Below are positions 47,073 to 55,289 of a DNA stretch of 64,000 nucleotides, in pieces. Origin of the DNA: Schaalia vaccimaxillae DSM 15804 (GTDB taxonomy: Bacteria > Actinomycetota > Actinomycetes > Actinomycetales > Actinomycetaceae). A model generated the notes under the pieces. It made no database searches. It was not told where the DNA came from and saw only the letters and a list, made by a program, of their open reading frames with translations. The DNA lies in contig NZ_ATUX01000009.1 of assembly GCF_000420425.1 (NCBI RefSeq), forward strand, positions 124,001-188,000, in the 5' to 3' direction. Numbering within the stretch: the first letter of the stretch is position 1; each line of letters begins with the position of its first letter. A program made the position numbers and the translations under genes.

Positions 47073-47984
47073 ATGGGTGCAACGAATTACACGAAGAAAA
47101 TCATCGATGACTACTGCGTTCTGGACACGGAGACCACGGGGCTCTCGGCGTATTACGACGAAGTCATCGAAATCGGGATACTGCGAGTCCGGGGCGGTGC
47201 TGTGGTGGATCAGTACGCTCAGCTGATTCATCCCGAGTACCTGATTGACGGTTTCATTACTGCACTGACCGGTATTACGAACGAGATGGTAGCCGGAATG
47301 CCGTCAATTGCCGAAGTGAAGGACGCTGTCCTCTCGTTCGTCGGCGACGACATCATCGTCGGCCACAATACGTCGTTCGACATCCGTTTTCTCAATGCGG
47401 GCTTCGCTGAAGAGATAGAGAACGAGTACATGGACACGATGCAGTTTGCCCGTAAGGTGTATCCGGAATTAGGGCATCATCGTCTTTCCGACTTGGCGGA
47501 ACACCTCGGCCTATCCAACAATGAGCACAGATCGATTGCGGACTGCATAACGACGCAGGAGCTATACGAGACCATCAAGAAAACGATGGCCGAGAAGAAT
47601 CTAAGAATCGAGGATCTGTGGGGCGGACATAAAGGCGGAGGCCACTCTAAAGGAATCGACATCAGCGCCATTACGCCGACCACGGTGGAAATCAACGAGG
47701 ACAGCTTCTTCTATGACCGACACGTTGTTTTCACCGGCAAGCTGGAAAAGATGGTCAGGAAGGATGCCATGCAGATCGTTGTCAATCTGGGCGGCATCTT
47801 GGACAACAGCGTCACGAAGAAGACCAACTACCTGATTCTTGGGAACAACGACTATAACGCCATTCTTCATGGCGAGAAGTCCTCGAAGCACAAGAAGGCG
47901 GAGCAACTCAAGCTGGAGGGCAACGACATAGAGATCATCGACGAGTTCACTTTCTACGACATCTTGAGCGATGAGGGTGTGTGA
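47073..47984 (+). CDS. DEDDh 3'-5' exonuclease with C-terminal BRCT domain (DnaQ-like)
   Basis: 303 residues and intact. The exonuclease domain (residues 13-180) has the acidic set Asp18-Glu20 in LDTETTGLS, HNTSFDIRFLN, and HRSIADC. A BRCT domain (about 215-300) contains VFTGKLEKM and LGGILDNSVTKKTNYLILG. The architecture occurs in mobile and plasmid-borne genes of Gram-positive bacteria and is thought to act in DNA repair or proofreading. It lies between two restriction-gene relics with the same base composition, so it was probably acquired with them. Confidence 0.85.
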   Translation: MGATNYTKKIIDDYCVLDTETTGLSAYYDEVIEIGILRVRGGAVVDQYAQLIHPEYLIDGFITALTGITNEMVAGMPSIAEVKDAVLSFVGDDIIVGHNTSFDIRFLNAGFAEEIENEYMDTMQFARKVYPELGHHRLSDLAEHLGLSNNEHRSIADCITTQELYETIKKTMAEKNLRIEDLWGGHKGGGHSKGIDISAITPTTVEINEDSFFYDRHVVFTGKLEKMVRKDAMQIVVNLGGILDNSVTKKTNYLILGNNDYNAILHGEKSSKHKKAEQLKLEGNDIEIIDEFTFYDILSDEGV

Positions 47985-48048
47985 CGAGCAGGTCTGAACC
48001 TTTTAACGATTCGATACTTTTTAACGATTTAAGAAAGGGGTGTCTCTA

Positions 48049-49041
48049 TTGAGCACAGCAATCTCAAGAGCATATGATTACCGTGCCGAACGGCACCCTT
48101 ATTCGCGTGCGCCGAAACGCGGAAAAGCTCAGAAACCACGCGGTTTGCGGGCTAATGGCACATGCTCGGCTTGTATCAAAGATTGGAACTTGTTAGACCC
48201 GTGCGCGGGGTCGGGCGCGCTGCTGTTGAAGTTCGCGAAGGTGCTGGGCAAGGACAATGTTGACGGGTTCTACGGTCAGGAGAGCAACCTGACGACGTAC
48301 AACCTGTGCAGGATCAACATGTTCCTCCATGACGTGAACTTCGCGGACTTCGATATCGCCCACGGCGACACGCTGCTGGAACCGGCGTATTGGGATGACG
48401 AGCCCTTTGACGAGATCGTATCGAACCCGCCGTATTCGACGAAGTGGGTGGGTAAGGATGATCCGGCGCTCGTCAATGATCCGCGTTTTGCGCCTGCGGG
48501 TGCGCTGGCACCGAAGTCGAAGGCGGATCTGGCTTTCACCATGCACATGCTGCATTGGCTGGCAGTGGATGGGGTGGCGGCGATCGTTGAGTTCCCGGGC
48601 GTTCTGTATCGAGGCGCGGCGGAGGGGAAGATCCGACAGTACCTGGTGGACAACAACTACGTGGATGCGGTGATCCAGTTGCCGCCGGACCTCTTCTTTG
48701 GGACCACGATCGCGACGTGCATCATAGTGTTGAAGAAGTCGAAGACGGATAACAAGGTGATGTTCGTTGATGCGTCGGCCCAGTTCGTGCGTGAGGGGAA
48801 TAAGAACAAGCTGGCACCCGAGCATCAGCAGATGATCGTCGACGCGGTGATGACTCGCCAGGAGAACCAGTACATGACGGCTTTGGTTGATGCCGAGGCG
48901 ATTGCGGCCAACGGGTACAACTTGTCGGTGTCTAGTTATGTCGAGGCCGAGGACACCCGCGAGGCCGTCGATATCGTTGCATTGAACGAAGGAAATCCGA
49001 GGGATCGTCGCTCGGCAGCAGATCCTGCGCGAGCAGATTGA
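48049..49041 (+). pseudogene. hsdM: hsdM remnant (type I restriction-modification methylase), N-terminally replaced and frameshifted
   Basis: From about 48178 the frame encodes the C-terminal two thirds of an N6-adenine methylase: SAM-binding motif I DPCAGSGALLL, catalytic motif IV NPPYSTKW, and an HsdM tail to DIVALNE. The usual N-terminal HsdM helical domain is absent; instead about 45 residues of unrelated basic sequence (RAERHPYSRAPKRGK) precede the methylase. After DIVALNE an extra G in the GG at 48991-48992 shifts the frame to a stop at 49041; one frame over, the HsdM tail continues (EIRGIVARQQILREQID). A TTG at 48049 with AAAGGGG eight bases upstream, or the GTG at 48040, could start translation. 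Confidence 0.8.
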
Positions 49042-49083
49042 CGCCATCGTCGACGACCTGCGCAGCGAATTCACGCCCGGCGG

Positions 49084-49844
49084 CGTCATCGAGTCGGAAG
49101 AGCAGAAGAAGAGATTCGTTGAACTCTTCGGCTCGCTCATGCGCTTGCGCAACATCCTCACCTCCTTCGGACGAGTTCGCCTCCGACGACGTCATCCAAG
49201 ACGGAGAGTTCCAGGACTACCGCTCCGTGTACGTCGACCTCTACCACGAGATGCGCCCGAACGCGCAAGCCGAACGCGAGAACATCAACGACGACCTGGT
49301 CTTCGAGATCGAACTGGTCAAACAAGTCGAAGTCAACGTCGACTACATCCTCATGCTCGTCGAAGAACGCCGGGCAGAACGCGGCGACGGCGACGACAAG
49401 GAGATTCCCGTCGACATCCGCCGTGCCGTCGATTCCAGCCCCTCCTTGTACAACAAGCGCGACCTGATCTTCGACTTCGTCGATGCCGTGTCACTGAACG
49501 GCAATGTCACCGCCGAATGGAAGGAGTTCATCAGCCGTCGGCGCATCGAAGAACTCAAACACCTCATTGCCGCCGAGAACCTCAAAGAGGTGGAAGCTCA
49601 GTCCTTCGCCAGCGACGCCCTGAGAATGGGCTACGTCTCGGAAGAAGGAACGGCGATCACTCGGATTCTTCCTCCTCTGTCACGCTTCGCTAAGACCGGA
49701 GGAGCAGCTCGAGCGCAGAAGAAACAACGAATCATCGAAGCACTGCGAACCTGGGTTGACCGATTCGGCGGCCTCGGCATCGCCAGCGACGACCTTGACG
49801 ATGAGCAGCTCCGCGGCCCTTACGCCCTGAGAAGGTCCCGATAG
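49084..49844 (+). pseudogene. hsdR: hsdR C-terminal remnant fused to the hsdM tail, frameshifted
   Basis: The HsdM tail passes directly into the C-terminal domain of a type I restriction subunit (EEQKKRFVELFGSLMRLRN). A second extra G in the GG at 49169-49170 moves the frame again; from DEFASDDVIQDGEF the HsdR C-terminus continues to PPLSRFAKTGG and KKQRIIEALRTW. The helicase and nuclease parts of HsdR and all of HsdS are missing. With both extra bases removed hsdM and hsdR would form one open frame from 48049 to 49844. The 3' end overlaps the convergent macrodomain gene by 25 bases. Confidence 0.75.
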
Positions 49845-50605
49845 ATGTGATCGTCGGCGTCCGAGAACACGTTGAAAACGACGCGCATCTCGGTGCCGCG
49901 GGCATCGAGCCACTCGCGAACAGTAGTGACTGCGACGCGCGCCGCGGCATCCTGGGGATATCCGAACACCCCGGTGCTGATGCAGCAGAAGGCAATCGAA
50001 TCCAGGCCTCTGTCCAACGCGATGTCCAGGCAACTCGTATAGCACGAGGCCAAGAGGCGACGGTGCTGCTGCGTGGGCCGCCCGTTCGCGATCGGCCCGA
50101 CCGTGTGAATGACATGCCCGGCGGGCAGGTTGTACGCGGGCGTGATCTTCGCCGTGCCCGTCGGCTCGTCATGCTCCTGCTCATCCATGATGCGCGCGCA
50201 TTCGGCTCGCAACTGAACGCCCGCGAACGTATGAATCGCATTGTCAATGCACGCATGCCCCGGCGCCCAACAGCCGAGCATCCGGCTATTCGCCGCGTTG
50301 ACGATCCCATCAACCGCCAGCGTCGTGATGTCACCCCGCCACACGGACAAACGCGGATCGATGCCGCTGGGACGCGCATCCTCCAACGAGGCGATCCCCG
50401 CCCGCGCGATCAACCCCTGCAGCAACTCATCCTGCATGGCCAGCCACGAGGCGCCAGTCGGGCCGGGGGCGCGCGTATTGACCAGGGCTCGGAAAGTCCC
50501 CCAGAGCGCATCCGCGCTCATGGAGTCCAGCGGCTCAATGCCCCGCTCGGCGCACAAGCCTGCGACCAGAGCGTGCAGCAGCGTCTCCTGGCGGCTCGCA
50601 TCCAT
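49820..50605 (-). CDS. Zinc-type macrodomain protein-ADP-ribose hydrolase (SirTM-linked)
   Basis: 261 residues. Removes ADP-ribose from proteins and is the usual antagonist of SirTM. An alpha-helical N-terminal part (residues 1-80) is followed by the macrodomain: VWRGDITTLAVDGIVNAANS (ADP-ribose binding), GCWAPGHACIDNAIH with Cys112, His117 and Cys119 placed as in the zinc-containing macrodomains, IHTVGPI, and ISTGVFGYP. The ATG at 50605 has GGAAGGAG upstream and comes one base after the SirTM stop codon. Visibly richer in G+C than the relics beside it. Confidence 0.9.
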   Translation of the reverse strand: MDASRQETLLHALVAGLCAERGIEPLDSMSADALWGTFRALVNTRAPGPTGASWLAMQDELLQGLIARAGIASLEDARPSGIDPRLSVWRGDITTLAVDGIVNAANSRMLGCWAPGHACIDNAIHTFAGVQLRAECARIMDEQEHDEPTGTAKITPAYNLPAGHVIHTVGPIANGRPTQQHRRLLASCYTSCLDIALDRGLDSIAFCCISTGVFGYPQDAAARVAVTTVREWLDARGTEMRVVFNVFSDADDHIYRDLLRA

Positions 50606-50606
50606 G

Positions 50607-51521
50607 TCAGTGCTCCTTCCCGGCCAACGCCAGAACCTCGTCGAGGACGACATTGAGGTCGCCATCGATCAGAATGGACCGCTCGCCGATCTTCGCGGGC
50701 GCATACGCATCGCCCAGATTGGCGCACACATACGAAGCCTCGGGATTCGCATACACCGCACGCCAGAACGGGTACTTGATGATGCCCGGAGTATTCATTC
50801 CCACGCCCAATTCCATGTAGATGACCCGCCCACCCCGATGCGCCTCAGTGAAACGCCGGTAACGGGCGGCGGCCTCGTGCCACCCGGCATCCTCGACGAA
50901 CGTGGAATCCGTGCGCAGATTCATCGACATCGGCCCCGAGCACACTGGACACCTGGGCACCAACTCCTCCGGCACCTCCATCAGCACACCCCCGTCGGGC
51001 ACCGTCACATCGCCCCCGGCGCTGATCTGCACACCCTGGGCCTCGATCATCCGACGCACGGAATCGTAATTGTGGTACGTCCTCAGGCGGCACGGCTCGC
51101 TGCACTGCCACAACCCGTAATCGCCCTGCGTGTAGAACAGTCGCTCCTTGGCGAAACCAGCCGACTGGAACTGGTGATCGACATTGGTGGTCAGGACGAA
51201 ATAGTCTTTGCCGTCCACCAACCGCAACAGCTTTGCGTAAGTGTCCTCGGGCGGCTGGATGTACCGGTTGCACCAGATGTGGCGGCTCCAGTACGCCCAG
51301 CGCTCCTGCGGCGAGGGGAACGGGAAGAAGCCCGCCGAGTACATGTCGCGCAGCCTGTATTTCCCGATGAAATCCGGGAAGAGACGTTCGAAGCGCTCCC
51401 CGGAGTAGGTCAGCCCCGCAGCGGTCGACAGCCCTGCGCCGGCACCCACGACCACCGCATCGGCAGCCTCCAACTCATCGACGAGGTCGCCGAGCGACGC
51501 GCTGCAATCCTTCTCTCGCAT
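50607..51521 (-). CDS. Class M sirtuin (SirTM), protein mono-ADP-ribosyltransferase
   Basis: 304 residues. Sir2 Rossmann fold with the NAD motif GAGAGLSTAAG (26-36). The deacetylase His is replaced: TTNVD (Asn113) and YTQGDYG (Gln132) stand where canonical sirtuins have the Asn-Asp and His-Gly motifs. This Asn/Gln pair defines class M sirtuins, which transfer ADP-ribose to lipoylated carrier proteins instead of removing acyl groups. Four zinc cysteines are present (Cys140, Cys144, Cys191, Cys194). GGAGGAC precedes the ATG at 51521. Known operons also contain GcvH-L and LplA2; neither is here. Confidence 0.9.
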   Translation of the reverse strand: MREKDCSASLGDLVDELEAADAVVVGAGAGLSTAAGLTYSGERFERLFPDFIGKYRLRDMYSAGFFPFPSPQERWAYWSRHIWCNRYIQPPEDTYAKLLRLVDGKDYFVLTTNVDHQFQSAGFAKERLFYTQGDYGLWQCSEPCRLRTYHNYDSVRRMIEAQGVQISAGGDVTVPDGGVLMEVPEELVPRCPVCSGPMSMNLRTDSTFVEDAGWHEAAARYRRFTEAHRGGRVIYMELGVGMNTPGIIKYPFWRAVYANPEASYVCANLGDAYAPAKIGERSILIDGDLNVVLDEVLALAGKEH

Positions 51522-51597
51522 GGTTGTCCTCCACTCTGTGCCACGATCATCGTCGCGCCTTCGGCTGCACGTCACGAAACTGGTCGGAGACCCGATT

Positions 51598-52377
51598 TCA
51601 GAACTTGCCGTTGTCGTTGCGGCGGGCCGATTCCGAAGCGATGGTCTCCATGACATCCCAGTGCTCCGCGATCCTGCTGTTCTCCACCCGCCATAGGTCG
51701 TAGTAGCTGGTGGGAACTCCGCCGAAGGTTCCCTCGGAAACGGCTAACACCATGTCACCCTGGGCGAGCACCATGTGCACGGTGTCGTAGACCATCGCGA
51801 TGCCCTGCTCGGCCATGGCGGCCAGCGCTCCGCCCAAACCCGACAGGCCATCGGCGATATCCGTGTTGTGCTGGATGTAGACGTCGCCGTCGAAGTAGCC
51901 GGGGGTCTTCTCCGGATGCTGGTTCTGCATGACATCAGCGAGGAAGTCCCGCACGACCTGACGGTTGGCCTCGGTCAGATCCAGATCCCGGGCCTGGGTC
52001 TGGCCGTCGATCTGGGAGCGGCCCGACGGGTTGGGCGAGGTGGCCAGCGGGGCGAGGTTGTCCCAGTGCTCGCAAATCAGGCCGTTCTCATCGAAGCGGA
52101 AGATGTCGAAGGCCACCTGCTCGCCGGCGCCTGCGAAGTTGTAGACGGTCTGCAAGAACACCTTGTCGCCGTCCTCGTACGCGCGGATGTTCTTCACGGT
52201 GGTCGGGACGGGGGCACAGGCAAGGGATTCCACGGCTCCGACGAAAGCGTCTCGCCCGGTGCCGTATGCCAGGTTGTGCTGGATGTATCCCTCGGCCAGG
52301 AGAGAGGCGGCCTTGGCTGAATCGCCGGTGGCGAAGGTCTGGATCAGGGCCTGGGCTGTGGTGATCTGCATAGACAT
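51598..52377 (-). CDS. Tandem SnoaL-like (NTF2-fold) protein
   Basis: 259 residues made of two SnoaL-like domains. The repeat is visible: GYIQHNLAYGTG with EHWDNL in the first half and VYIQHNTDIADG with EHWDVM in the second. Each half has the cone-shaped NTF2 fold which binds small hydrophobic ligands or acts as an isomerase/cyclase; single-domain forms of about 120 residues are usual. It is the first gene of a minus-strand run (SnoaL2, SirTM, macrodomain; 76 bases to SirTM) and divergent from the HxlR regulator. Confidence 0.82.
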   Translation of the reverse strand: MSMQITTAQALIQTFATGDSAKAASLLAEGYIQHNLAYGTGRDAFVGAVESLACAPVPTTVKNIRAYEDGDKVFLQTVYNFAGAGEQVAFDIFRFDENGLICEHWDNLAPLATSPNPSGRSQIDGQTQARDLDLTEANRQVVRDFLADVMQNQHPEKTPGYFDGDVYIQHNTDIADGLSGLGGALAAMAEQGIAMVYDTVHMVLAQGDMVLAVSEGTFGGVPTSYYDLWRVENSRIAEHWDVMETIASESARRNDNGKF

Positions 52378-52449
52378 CGTGTGGTTCCTCTTCGTTGTGC
52401 GGCGAGGCGCCGCTCTTGGTGTTCCGACAATGGGAAGTATTCAAGAAGT

Positions 52450-52494
52450 GGTACCGTTTGGGAAGTAGGCACTATAAAGTCATGTAGGTACCTA
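52450..52494. promoter_or_regulatory. Candidate HxlR operator region
   Basis: The gap between the divergent SnoaL-like and HxlR genes holds TAGGTACCTA (52485-52494), a perfect 10-bp palindrome, and a second GGTACC core at 52450-52455. ACTATAAAGT between them could be a -10 region. Two equal cores 37 bases apart in a divergent promoter fit binding by a dimeric regulator. Confidence 0.5.
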
Positions 52495-52545
52495 AAAGTA
52501 ACTTATGCTGAATCCGGCCAATCCCATACGAAAGGAACCGAGAAA

Positions 52546-52935
52546 ATGGCATCGCCAATACTCGAGGACCTGCCCGCGTGCCCCGTTGAAACCACCCTCA
52601 CCCTGATCCGCAGCAAATGGCAGATCCTCATCTTGCGCGACCTGTTCGCCAACGGCACCCTGCGCTTCAAAGAACTCCAACGATCAATCGGGAAAGTCTC
52701 GCAGAAAGTGCTGACGGAGAACCTGCGGGCGATGGAGGACTACGGCCTGGTCCACCGTCAGGTCTACGCCGAAGTGCCGCCGCGCGTCGAGTACTCGCTG
52801 ACTGACCTGGGCAAAACCCTCCAACCCGTTATCGACGCGATGTGGGCATGGGGGGAGGGCTACAAGGAACGGCTGCGCTCAGGAATCGACGAATCCGCCG
52901 AGGCCCTCACCGCACCAACAACCACACCGTCATGA
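52546..52935 (+). CDS. HxlR-family transcriptional regulator
   Basis: 129 residues, a single winged helix-turn-helix (about residues 20-105: LTLIRSKWQILILRDL, LRFKELQRSIGKVSQKVLTE, and the PPRVEYSLTDLG wing). Cys12 in PACPVE is the single N-terminal cysteine that in HypR-type members reacts with oxidants or electrophiles. It is the only Cys, so an intersubunit disulfide is possible. ATG at 52546, preceded by GAAAGGAA at 52530-52537. Divergent from the SnoaL/SirTM/macrodomain operon and a likely regulator of it. Its 3' end overlaps the convergent TSUP gene by 29 bases. Confidence 0.9.
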   Translation: MASPILEDLPACPVETTLTLIRSKWQILILRDLFANGTLRFKELQRSIGKVSQKVLTENLRAMEDYGLVHRQVYAEVPPRVEYSLTDLGKTLQPVIDAMWAWGEGYKERLRSGIDESAEALTAPTTTPS

Positions 52936-53716
52936 CGATGCCGCCCACCGCGATGAGCCAGCGCAGCATCGCCTCGGAGAAGAACTTCTGAACATACGGA
53001 CCCGCGTACCCGCCGATCAACGACCCCACGCCGATGATAATCGCCACGTGCCAATCCACCTGCCCCTGAATGACGAACAGCACCGACGCCCCCAGATTCG
53101 CCAGCGCCAGCAGGGGAGTCTTGACGATGACGGCCTCATGCGTGGTGAACTCCCCGCCCAACGTGCATACCGCCACGAACAGCACGCCCACACCCGCACC
53201 GAAATACCCGCCGTACACGGTGACGACGGCGAGCAGTCCGTAGAACAACGTCCGCTTCATCGGACGCCCGCCGCTGAGCTTGGTGAACCACGGGTCGAAA
53301 AGCACCGTCAACGCGCCCGTGAGCACCAGCCACGGGGCCACGGCCTCGAACACGGACGGATCCATCACCAGAACCAGCAGGCCGCCCAGGGCCCCGCCCA
53401 ACGTGGACAACATCGAAAGCCACCCCATGGGATAGGCCGTGATCCGCTTGAGGTCCTTCCACGCCGCGATCGTCGACCCTAGGCCTCCACCGAGCAGCCC
53501 GACGGTGTTCGATGTGTTCGCCAGCACCGGCGGAATGCCCAGGGCGATGAGCGCCGGATACGACACCAGGGACGCCAAGCCCGCCAAGTAGGACAGCAGC
53601 CCCGCGCCGATGGCGGCGGCCAGCAAGAAAGCGTCGTTGATCACCCACCCGAGCTTATCGGTCCAGTCGGCTCCGACGAGCGCACTCCACACAATTTTTC
53701 CGCTGGTTTTCACCAT
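52907..53716 (-). CDS. TSUP-family (TauE/SafE) anion exporter, second copy
   Basis: 269 residues, about eight membrane helices with AIGAGLLSYLAGLASLVSYP in the first half and VYGGYFGAGVGVLFVAV in the second. It is unlike the first TSUP gene at 43403 in detail (different gate motifs), so not a recent duplicate. The frame extends to 53737, but that would place the start inside the fumC terminator; the ATG at 53716 is preferred, with GGGGA from the hairpin nine bases upstream. G+C-rich like the SirTM genes. Confidence 0.85.
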   Translation of the reverse strand: MVKTSGKIVWSALVGADWTDKLGWVINDAFLLAAAIGAGLLSYLAGLASLVSYPALIALGIPPVLANTSNTVGLLGGGLGSTIAAWKDLKRITAYPMGWLSMLSTLGGALGGLLVLVMDPSVFEAVAPWLVLTGALTVLFDPWFTKLSGGRPMKRTLFYGLLAVVTVYGGYFGAGVGVLFVAVCTLGGEFTTHEAVIVKTPLLALANLGASVLFVIQGQVDWHVAIIIGVGSLIGGYAGPYVQKFFSEAMLRWLIAVGGIVMTVWLLVR

Positions 53717-53723
53717 AAAATGA

Positions 53724-53753
53724 GTCCCCGCCCTCAACGAGGAGGGCGGGGAC
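53724..53753 (-). terminator. Terminator of fumC, overlapping the TSUP leader
   Basis: GTCCCCGCCCTC (53724-53735) and GAGGGCGGGGAC (53742-53753) form a perfect 12-bp stem around AACGAG. Read on the minus strand it is followed by TCATTTTATGG. It ends 7 bases before the TSUP ATG and includes its only ribosome-binding-like GGGGA. Confidence 0.8.
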
Positions 53754-53807
53754 TTTCACCGCTGACCGGACCGTAGCCCGAACCGTTACAGCGTCACAGA
53801 CTCGCGA

Positions 53808-55214
53808 TCACTTCGCGGCCGACGGGCGCGTCATGTCCATCGGAACAACCCAAGCGTCGAACTCTTCGTCGGTGACGTAGCCCAGCTCCAGAGCAGACTC
53901 GCGCAGCGACAGCCCCTTCTTGTGGGCGTTCTTCGCGATCTTCGAAGCCTTGTCGTAGCCGATGTGACGGTTCAGAGCGGTCACCTGCATGAGGTTCGTA
54001 TCCAGGTTGTGCTGAATCTTCTCCAGGTTCGGCTCAATGCCGTACGCACAGTTCGTATCGAAGGACACGCAGGCATCGCCGAGCAGCTGGATCGATTCCA
54101 GCACGCACCACGCCATAACGGGCTTGAACACGTTGAGCTGGAAGTTACCTTGCGAGCCAGCAAAGCCGACGGTCGCGTCGTTGCCGAAGACCTTGGTGGC
54201 CACCATCGTCATCGCCTCACACTGGGTCGGGTTGACCTTGCCAGGCATGATGGATGAGCCGGGCTCATTCTCAGGGATGATGAGTTCGCCGATGCCGTTA
54301 CGCGGACCGGATGCGTACCAGCGCACGTCGTTGGCGATCTTCATCAGGGCATCGCCCAGCACGCGCAGCGCGCCAGAGACGAGGACGAGGGCGTCGTGAG
54401 CTCCCAGAGCGGCGAAGAGGTTGTCGGCCTGGGTGAACTCGATACCGGTCTCTTCGGAGATCTTCTTGGCGGTCAGCACACCGAAGTCGGGGTGGGCGTT
54501 CAAACCCGTACCAACAGCGGTGCCACCGATGGCTAGCTCGCGCGCACGTGAATCGGCGTAGCGGATACCGTCGAGGGCAAAATCAATTTGAGCGACCCAA
54601 CCGGAGAACACCTGGCCCAAGGTGATGGGGGTGGCGTCCTGGAGGTGGGTACGGCCAACCATGACGATGTCAGCGAATTCCTTGGCCTTCTTGTCGAAGG
54701 TGTCGCGCAGCTGCATAACGCGCGGGTACATGCGCTGCAGTTCGTCGACGACGGCGATGTGCATAGCTGTGGGGAAAGTGTCGTTGGAGGACTGGCCGCG
54801 GTTGACGTGGTCATTGGGGTGAACGGGGCTCTTTGAACCCATTTCGCCGCCAGCCATTTCGATGGCGCGGTTAGAGATCACTTCGTTGGAGTTCATGTTC
54901 GACTGTGTGCCAGAACCGGTCTGGAACACGACCAGCGGGAAGTGTTCATCAAGCTCGCCCGAGATCACCTCGTCGCCGGCCTTTGCGATCAGGTCGGCGA
55001 TGTCCTGGGGGAGTTCGCCCAGTTCGGCGTTGGCCAATGCAGCGGACTTCTTGAGGACGCCCATCGCCTTAATGAGGGGACGGGTGAGAACGAAGGTCTC
55101 ACGTCCAATATCGAAGTTGTGCAGGGACCGCTCAGTTTGAGCTCCCCAGTAACGGTCGGAGGCAACCTCGACGGTTCCCATGGAGTCGGATTCGGTACGG
55201 GTGTTCTGTGCCAC
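53808..55214 (-). CDS. fumC: Class II fumarate hydratase
   Basis: Interconverts fumarate and malate in the TCA cycle; iron-independent tetramer. 468 residues. Motifs: [14 protein letters not shown], catalytic-region [15 protein letters not shown], and the superfamily signature [20 protein letters not shown] at 55214 has AAGGAG six bases upstream and gives the usual length; the longer frame to 55250 starts with sequence not found in the family. Class II fumarase is preferred to aspartate ammonia-lyase on the basis of the overall motif match. Confidence 0.94.
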   Translation of the reverse strand: MAQNTRTESDSMGTVEVASDRYWGAQTERSLHNFDIGRETFVLTRPLIKAMGVLKKSAALANAELGELPQDIADLIAKAGDEVISGELDEHFPLVVFQTGSGTQSNMNSNEVISNRAIEMAGGEMGSKSPVHPNDHVNRGQSSNDTFPTAMHIAVVDELQRMYPRVMQLRDTFDKKAKEFADIVMVGRTHLQDATPITLGQVFSGWVAQIDFALDGIRYADSRARELAIGGTAVGTGLNAHPDFGVLTAKKISEETGIEFTQADNLFAALGAHDALVLVSGALRVLGDALMKIANDVRWYASGPRNGIGELIIPENEPGSSIMPGKVNPTQCEAMTMVATKVFGNDATVGFAGSQGNFQLNVFKPVMAWCVLESIQLLGDACVSFDTNCAYGIEPNLEKIQHNLDTNLMQVTALNRHIGYDKASKIAKNAHKKGLSLRESALELGYVTDEEFDAWVVPMDMTRPSAAK

Positions 55215-55289
55215 TAGGGGCTCCTTCGCATAGGCAACGTACGCGTCCAAGCCTACCGGTTAGAGCCGCTGATAGCGGGGCCACTCGTC

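Noticed and set aside
50241-51653. 470-codon open frame on the plus strand opposite the macrodomain and SirTM genes, and a 269-codon frame at 49847-50656
   Set aside because: Both mirror G+C-rich coding sequence on the minus strand; the translations are Arg/His/Pro-rich without domains, and both real genes have good starts and motifs.
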